From Flavobacterium chungbukense (GTDB taxonomy: Bacteria > Bacteroidota > Bacteroidia > Flavobacteriales > Flavobacteriaceae), in assembly GCF_020805785.1 (NCBI RefSeq), contig NZ_JAJGZV010000003.1, positions 583,730 through 647,729 on the forward strand: a DNA stretch of 64,000 nucleotides, in the 5' to 3' direction. The notes beneath the pieces were generated by a model. The model ran no database searches. It was not told where the DNA came from and saw only the letters and a program-made list of their open reading frames with translations. Below are positions 59,182 through 64,000 of the stretch, one piece after another. Position 1 is the first letter of the stretch. Each line of letters opens with the position of its first letter. The translations under genes were made by a program, and so were the position numbers.

Positions 59182-60069
59182 TTAATTCTTAGAAAAAAGC
59201 CTTTTCAAAGAAATGGTTTTATCGTAAAACGTAATTCGGATTCCGAAAAGTAAAACGATTCCGCCGAAAACCATCTGTAAAGTTATTTTTTCTTCTAAAA
59301 ACAACCAAGCTAAAATCGATGTAATTACAGCTTGACTCAATAAACTCAAAGAAACTCGAGTTGCACGCATATGCTGTGTAGCATAACTAATCGAAAGCCA
59401 GGCGCACAATTGGCAAATTACAGCTTGAAGCAACAGTACAAACCATCCCATATCTGAAAAACCGCTAAATGGCTGGTCTAAAGAATAACAAAGAATTCCC
59501 AAATAAATACTCGAAGCGGTTAAACTGATAGTCATAAACGAAAGAACATCTACTTCTGAAAGCACATTTTTACTGACCAGAAGATAAATCGAATATAGAA
59601 TTCCAGATAAAACTGCAAATAGAAAAGCTTGATTAAAGTTTAAATCAATAAAAAACTCAAAACCAACTAAAGTTACCATTCCGAATAAAGAAACGATTGT
59701 GCCAATCCAGAAATTAGTCGCAGGTTTTGATTTTAAAAACAAGAAAGAACCAATACCAACCCAAACCGGAGATAAATTTGTCAATAAAGATGCCTGCGTT
59801 GCGCTCGAATCTTGAATAGCAATATTCCAAACGGCAACATCAGAAGAAAATAAAACGCCGCAAAGTGCCGCCAAAAGTGCAAATTTTAAACTCGGAAGTT
59901 TAAAATTTTTACTAAAAATGACATAAGGCAACAAAAGAATAACAGCAAAAAACATACGGTAAAAAGCCGAAATTAATCCTGGAGTTAAACGTAATTTTAC
60001 CAATATTGGAAAAATCGATATGCAAAGTATACCGCAGATTAAGGCTAATCTTGGTTTAGTAATTTTCAT
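59182..60069 (-). CDS. EamA/DMT-family transporter
   Basis: I prefer the ATG at 60069 (MKITKPRLALICGILCISIFPILVKL), giving 295 residues; the longer frame would run back into the metG terminator. The protein has ten hydrophobic helices in two EamA repeats (near 5-135 and 148-280), with the usual internal homology (SATQASLLTNLSPVWVGIGSFLFL and SLLSQAVITSILAWLFLEEKI). It is a drug/metabolite exporter-type permease of unknown substrate. Confidence 0.88.
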   Translation of the reverse strand: MKITKPRLALICGILCISIFPILVKLRLTPGLISAFYRMFFAVILLLPYVIFSKNFKLPSLKFALLAALCGVLFSSDVAVWNIAIQDSSATQASLLTNLSPVWVGIGSFLFLKSKPATNFWIGTIVSLFGMVTLVGFEFFIDLNFNQAFLFAVLSGILYSIYLLVSKNVLSEVDVLSFMTISLTASSIYLGILCYSLDQPFSGFSDMGWFVLLLQAVICQLCAWLSISYATQHMRATRVSLSLLSQAVITSILAWLFLEEKITLQMVFGGIVLLFGIRITFYDKTISLKRLFSKN

Positions 60070-60127
60070 TGTATTAATTGTATTATTTTTCAAAGATAGT
60101 TTAGAAAATAAATACTTTAAAAGCAAA

Positions 60128-60158
60128 AAGCGTGAAATCATACAAGAATTTCACGCTT
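60128..60158 (-). terminator. intrinsic terminator of metG
   Basis: AAGCGTGAAAT (60128-60138) pairs with ATTTCACGCTT (60148-60158). On the minus strand it follows the metG stop at 60183 and is succeeded by T-rich sequence. Confidence 0.85.
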
Positions 60159-60182
60159 AGTTTTAAAATACGGTTTCTAACT

Positions 60183-62318
60183 TTAATTCACAGTCGATCC
60201 ATTTGGCGCATCAGCATCCGGATTTACAAAAACCAATTTACCTTCTGCATTTGTTGTCATCAAGATCATTCCTTGACTTTCAACACCGCGTAAAGCTCTT
60301 GGAGCAAGGTTTGCTAATACAGAAACACGTTTTCCGATGATTTCTTCTGGAGAAAAACTTTCTGCAATTCCTGAAACAATCGTACGAACATCAATTCCTG
60401 TATCTACTTTTAGCACTAAAAGTTTGTTTGCTTTTGGCATTTTTTCAGCCTCCAAAATAGTTCCGATACGGATATCCATTTTCGCAAAATCCTCAAACTG
60501 AATTAAATCTTTTTGCGGCTCTGGTTGTTTATTTTCAGCAAGATTCGCTGTTTTTGTAGCTTCCAATTTATCTATTTGTTTTTGTATTTCTTCGTCTTCG
60601 ATTTTGGCGAAAAGCAATTCTGCTTCACCAATTTTATGTCCTGCCGGAATTAAATCGGAGTTTTCAGAAATATCATTCCAACCTAATGTTTTATCAAGAA
60701 AAATGTCTTTTGCATCACGGTCTTTCTCTTTCAAGAATTTACTAAATCCAGCAAATTGCTCTTTAAGATCAGCCAAATTCAAGATTTTAGAAAGTTTCGC
60801 AGCTGTAAAAGGTAAAAACGGCTCAGCCAAAACGCTCAACGCCGCAGCGATTTGCAATGCCACATACATTTGAGTTTTTACACGCTCTGGATTGTCTTTC
60901 ATCACTTTCCAAGGCTCTTCGTCTGCAAGGTATTTATTTCCTAAACGAGCTACATTCATCAATTCGCCCAAAGCTTCACGGAATCTGTAACGCTCCACCG
61001 AACTTGAAATCACGGCTGGATACGCTTTTAATTCTGCTAAAGTTTGTTCGTCAACTTCTGAAAATTCGTTTGGCGTTGGGATAACTCCCTCATAATATTT
61101 GTTCGTTAAAACTACCACACGATTTACAAAGTTTCCGAAAACAGCAACTAATTCGTTGTTATTTCTAGCTTGGAAATCTTTCCATGTAAAATCGTTATCT
61201 TTTGTTTCCGGAGCGTTAGATGTTAAAGCATAACGCAAAACATCTTGTTTGTCTGGAAACTCTTCTAAATATTCGTGTAACCAAACTGCCCAGTTTTTAG
61301 AAGTAGAAAGTTTGTTTCCTTCCAAATTTAAAAACTCATTTGCCGGAACGTTATCTGGTAAAATATAACTCCCTTCAGCTTTTAACATTGCTGGGAAAAT
61401 GATACAGTGAAAAACGATATTGTCTTTTCCGATAAAGTGAACCAGTTTCGTTTCTTCATCTTTCCAATACGGTTCCCAATCTTTTCCTTCGCGCGCTGCC
61501 CATTCTTTTGTAGAAGAAATGTAACCAATTGGCGCATCAAACCAAACGTATAATTTTTTGCCTTCAGCACCTTCAACCGGAACGTCAATTCCCCAGTCTA
61601 AGTCACGCGTTACAGCACGAGGTTCTAATCCTGCATCGATCCAAGATTTTACTTGTCCGTAAACGTTCGTTTTCCAATCGTTTTTATGACCTTCTAAAAT
61701 CCATTTTGTTAAGAAATCAGAGTATCTATCTAAAGGTAAAAACCAGTGTTTTGTTTCTTTTAAAACTGGAGTTTCACCTGTGATTGTCGACTTTGGATTA
61801 ATCAGATCGGTTGCGTTCAAAGTAGAACCGCAATTTTCACACTGATCTCCGTAAGCTCCTTCATTGCCACATTTAGGGCAAGTTCCAACTACAAAACGGT
61901 CTGCTAAAAACTGATTTGCTTTTGCGTCGTACAATTGTTCTGTAACTTCTTCAATAAAATCACCTTTATCATACAAAGTTCTAAAGAATTCCGAAGCTGT
62001 ATCATGATGAATTTTTGCCGAAGTTCTAGAATAATTGTTGAATGAAATTCCGAAATCTGCAAACGATTTACGGATAATTCCATCATATTTATCAATAACT
62101 TCTTGTGGTGTAATTCCTTCTTTTTTGGCTTTCATAGAAATTGCAACGCCGTGTTCATCGCTTCCGCAGATAAATGCAACATCTTTTCCTTGCAATCTTA
62201 AATATCTAGAATATATATCTGCAGGTACGTAAACCCCCGCCAAATGCCCAATATGGATTGGTCCATTGGTGTAAGGCAATGCCGCCGTGATCGTATATCT
62301 CTTTGGATCTTGTATCAT
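60183..62318 (-). CDS. metG: methionyl-tRNA synthetase with C-terminal tRNA-binding domain
   Basis: This 711-residue class Ia synthetase charges tRNA(Met). It has the HIGH motif ([10 protein letters not shown], residues 16-25), a zinc-knuckle [18 protein letters not shown] (near 142-159), the KMSKS counterpart NKLSTSKN (near 337) and an anticodon-binding helical domain. The C-terminal OB-fold (EMAP II/Arc1p-like) domain is [34 protein letters not shown] ... [13 protein letters not shown]. Length is as usual for the dimeric form. Confidence 0.96.
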   Translation of the reverse strand: MIQDPKRYTITAALPYTNGPIHIGHLAGVYVPADIYSRYLRLQGKDVAFICGSDEHGVAISMKAKKEGITPQEVIDKYDGIIRKSFADFGISFNNYSRTSAKIHHDTASEFFRTLYDKGDFIEEVTEQLYDAKANQFLADRFVVGTCPKCGNEGAYGDQCENCGSTLNATDLINPKSTITGETPVLKETKHWFLPLDRYSDFLTKWILEGHKNDWKTNVYGQVKSWIDAGLEPRAVTRDLDWGIDVPVEGAEGKKLYVWFDAPIGYISSTKEWAAREGKDWEPYWKDEETKLVHFIGKDNIVFHCIIFPAMLKAEGSYILPDNVPANEFLNLEGNKLSTSKNWAVWLHEYLEEFPDKQDVLRYALTSNAPETKDNDFTWKDFQARNNNELVAVFGNFVNRVVVLTNKYYEGVIPTPNEFSEVDEQTLAELKAYPAVISSSVERYRFREALGELMNVARLGNKYLADEEPWKVMKDNPERVKTQMYVALQIAAALSVLAEPFLPFTAAKLSKILNLADLKEQFAGFSKFLKEKDRDAKDIFLDKTLGWNDISENSDLIPAGHKIGEAELLFAKIEDEEIQKQIDKLEATKTANLAENKQPEPQKDLIQFEDFAKMDIRIGTILEAEKMPKANKLLVLKVDTGIDVRTIVSGIAESFSPEEIIGKRVSVLANLAPRALRGVESQGMILMTTNAEGKLVFVNPDADAPNGSTVN

Positions 62319-62496
62319 AATTCAATTTTATTGAGTGCAAAAATAAGCAATAGAATTGAGATTTTAATATTACGCGGAGATTCGCTAAAGTTTTCATTGC
62401 GTTTTTAATCTCGCAAAGACGCGAAGGCGCAAAGTTTTTTTAATTTTAGCCACAGTTTAGACGGATTTAATTGAAATAATTTAGGCTAGGATTCCT
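62319..62496. repeat. intergenic dispersed repeats upstream of metG
   Basis: The gap holds ACGCGGAGATTCGCTAAAG and CTCGCAAAGACGCGAAGGCG units, which resemble the GCGCAAAG family at 37131 and the CGCAGAG stretch at 2424. No gene or clear riboswitch was seen. Confidence 0.5.
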
Positions 62497-63384
62497 TTAT
62501 TTAAAATAATTTTGAAACTCAGTAGGCATTTTGCTTATCGGTTTTATTTTGATGTCTTTATAGTAAACTTCGGCAGCTTCACTTTGCAATTGTATTTTCC
62601 CTTCAATTAAAGGCATAAATTTTTCACCATCAAAATAGCGGGAATTTTGCAAAACCATGACTACTTTGCCGTTAATGATATGAAGACTTTTTCCTTCGAT
62701 ACAAACCAACTCTATTTCTGTCCAACCGTTATTAGGCGTTTCAGCTCTCATTTTTCGCATGCAAAATCCAGTATTTTCAGTATGTGTTCCAAACGGAATA
62801 AATTGCTGATCCTCATCGGCTACGGCATTCATTCCTCCTTCAGGAAGATAAGCTCTGATGTCAATTGCCGCATTTGCAATGTTCCAATAATCACCAAAAT
62901 GGCCTTCCATTATTTGAAATTCTTGAGATAACATCCAGGCACGCCAATAATCTACTCCCGCTTTTCCCTGCGAATGATAAAGCACACCAGCATCCATAAG
63001 CTTGTCGGTTCTGGGTTCCCATTTTTTATTTCCAAATTTAACTTTTAGCTTCAGGCGATAGTTTTTAAAGGTTTCTTTGGTAAAGACACAGCCATAATAT
63101 TCCCCGGACACTTTAAGGACATTTTCATTGTTCTCCTGAATCACGGTAAACATATTGTTTACATTTTTGTTGTATCCAATAGGTGCTATTTCGTTTCCAT
63201 TAACATCCGTAGGTATTTTGCCCGAATATCCGTTCTGATGTTTGTAACTTAGATACATGTCCCATTTGCTGAGGTTTTTATCCAGTAAATTTATCCAGCC
63301 ATCTTCGAAACCGTTTTTGTCATTAGTTGCTGAAGTCAAAGTAAACAGAAAAGCAAATGCTATCAGAATGGAATATTTTTTCAT
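62497..63384 (-). CDS. DUF1080 (3-keto-disaccharide hydrolase-like) secreted protein
   Basis: This 295-residue protein has a signal peptide (MKKYSILIAFAFLFTLTSA) and the DUF1080 concanavalin-like fold: GWINLLDKNLSKWDMYL at the start, VLKVSGEYYGCVFTKETFKNYRLKLKVKFG, DAGVLYHSQGKAGVDYWRAWMLSQEFQIMEGHFGDYWNI and the C-terminal GKIQLQSEAAEVYYKDIKIKPI. Members act on sugars or glycosides outside the cytoplasm. It lies divergent from a GH43 gene, which supports a carbohydrate role. Confidence 0.88.
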   Translation of the reverse strand: MKKYSILIAFAFLFTLTSATNDKNGFEDGWINLLDKNLSKWDMYLSYKHQNGYSGKIPTDVNGNEIAPIGYNKNVNNMFTVIQENNENVLKVSGEYYGCVFTKETFKNYRLKLKVKFGNKKWEPRTDKLMDAGVLYHSQGKAGVDYWRAWMLSQEFQIMEGHFGDYWNIANAAIDIRAYLPEGGMNAVADEDQQFIPFGTHTENTGFCMRKMRAETPNNGWTEIELVCIEGKSLHIINGKVVMVLQNSRYFDGEKFMPLIEGKIQLQSEAAEVYYKDIKIKPISKMPTEFQNYFK

Positions 63385-63660
63385 AAGTGGTTTAGATAAT
63401 TTGGATAAAAACGATTTCTCAAATCTACAAAATAATGTCTCAAAGCTATTGTGTAATTAATTCAAAATCAGATACCATTTCTGCACTTTGTCTTCCTGCA
63501 AATATGTTTTCTATCTAGCCAATCGACGAATTACACCTAAAAACTTTGTATCACTGCGAATTCTTGGTGCATCTCTGCGTAAAAACCTAACAAATTTTCG
63601 CTCCATTAAAACCTTATAGTCCTTTTGACTATATTTGAAAAAAATATCAAAACGTACATC
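63385..63660. other. divergent intergenic region before the GH43 gene
   Basis: This 276-base gap holds TATATTTG (63630-63637), a -7 candidate for the rightward gene about 23 bases before its ATG, and a short AATTCTTGGTGCATCTCTGCGT repeat-like stretch near 63558. Nothing else is clear. Confidence 0.4.
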
Positions 63661-64000
63661 ATGAATAAAATATATCTAACCATTTTAGTTTTGTTTTCGT
63701 ATTGCGGTTATTCTCAATCACAGCCGGAAAAGAGTTTAAAACAAGGACAATATTCAAATCCCATTTTTGCGGGCGATTATCCTGATCCGAGTTTGCTTCG
63801 CGATGGAAAAGATTATTATGTCGTTCATTCTTCATTCGATTATTATCCTGGACTTTTAATTTGGCATTCGACTGATTTAATGAATTGGCAGCCTGTTACA
63901 AATGCACTTTCTAAATATGTTGGAGCCGTTTGGGCGCCCGATTTAATTAAGTATAACAATAAATATTACATTTATTTCCCTGCAAATAATACCAATTTCG
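63661..64000 (+). CDS. glycoside hydrolase family 43 protein, 3' end beyond window
   Basis: The first 113 codons are present and the frame is open to the window edge. A signal peptide (MNKIYLTILVLFSYCGYSQ) is followed by the GH43 five-bladed propeller start: NPIFAGDYPDPSLLRDGKDYYVVHSSFDYYPGLLIWHSTDLMNWQPV with the catalytic-base Asp in YPDPS, and VGAVWAPDLIKYNNKYYIYF. GH43 enzymes remove arabinose or xylose from plant polysaccharides. Whether a sugar-utilisation locus continues to the right cannot be seen. Confidence 0.88.
   Translation, partial: MNKIYLTILVLFSYCGYSQSQPEKSLKQGQYSNPIFAGDYPDPSLLRDGKDYYVVHSSFDYYPGLLIWHSTDLMNWQPVTNALSKYVGAVWAPDLIKYNNKYYIYFPANNTNF

Noticed and set aside
62319..62496. 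T-box or other riboswitch before metG
   Set aside because: No T-box sequence or S-box-like structure was visible; the gap is filled by dispersed repeats.

Overview
The window comes from an AT-rich member of the Bacteroidota, most likely a Flavobacterium. Four things point there: a gldH gliding-motility gene sitting between ricT and a class A penicillin-binding protein; promoters with a TAnnTTTG -7 element; many lipoproteins and Bacteroidota-type outer-membrane proteins; and numerous dispersed palindromic repeats between genes. No rRNA, tRNA, CRISPR array, prophage or integrative element was seen. Apart from two REP-associated (RAYT) transposase genes, the content looks chromosomal.

Layout. 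1-4.1 kb: a 14-bp tandem array, a NtrY-like histidine kinase, an enoyl-CoA hydratase and three small unknown genes. 4.1-12.8 kb: a metal and redox region with MntR, an Nramp transporter fused to a universal stress domain, a zinc-type Fur regulator divergent from a MerC-like membrane protein and a thioredoxin-reductase-like flavoprotein, a TonB-dependent receptor, a thioredoxin-fold protein and lycopene cyclase. Two matching palindromes suggest that MntR controls both the Nramp gene and the TonB receptor. 13-19.4 kb: bacilliredoxin and a complete RND efflux operon (MFP, permease, outer-membrane factor). 19.6-23.2 kb: trhO, a RAYT gene with its REP pair, trhP and a ferredoxin. 23.2-27.2 kb: two lipoproteins and two ankyrin-repeat proteins, one ending in a SHOCT domain.

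27.5-37.1 kb: ricT, gldH, PBP1A, the two subunits of a 3-oxoacid CoA-transferase, an unknown membrane protein whose frame runs through a strong terminator, an outer-membrane protein, a calcineurin-like phosphatase, dinB and a PAS protein. 37.2-45.2 kb: class I fumarase, a second RAYT gene embedded in its REP elements, a nucleoside-recognition membrane protein, then a DNA-repair-flavoured set (AlkZ-like glycosylase, 3'-5' exonuclease, Ogt) and an SDR protein. 45.3-52.6 kb: TPR protein, M28 peptidase, two small proteins, a GNAT-nitrilase fusion, a short SSB, a DUF2461 protein and a small Lys/Cys-rich protein. 52.7-64 kb: ferritin, an OmpA protein flanked by two paralogous secreted proteins, a CAT-like acyltransferase, a HAD hydrolase, an EamA transporter, metG, a DUF1080 protein and the start of a GH43 gene cut by the window edge.

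The most striking observation is the trhO/trhP cluster. In E. coli these two unrelated enzymes give alternative routes to 5-hydroxyuridine at tRNA position 34. Here they are neighbours, both end in the same domain of about 80 residues, and trhP overlaps a small ferredoxin gene. This suggests a physically coordinated tRNA-hydroxylation module. Other leads are a manganese regulon that includes a TonB receptor, two different RAYT/REP systems, and a pair of paralogous secreted proteins around OmpA.
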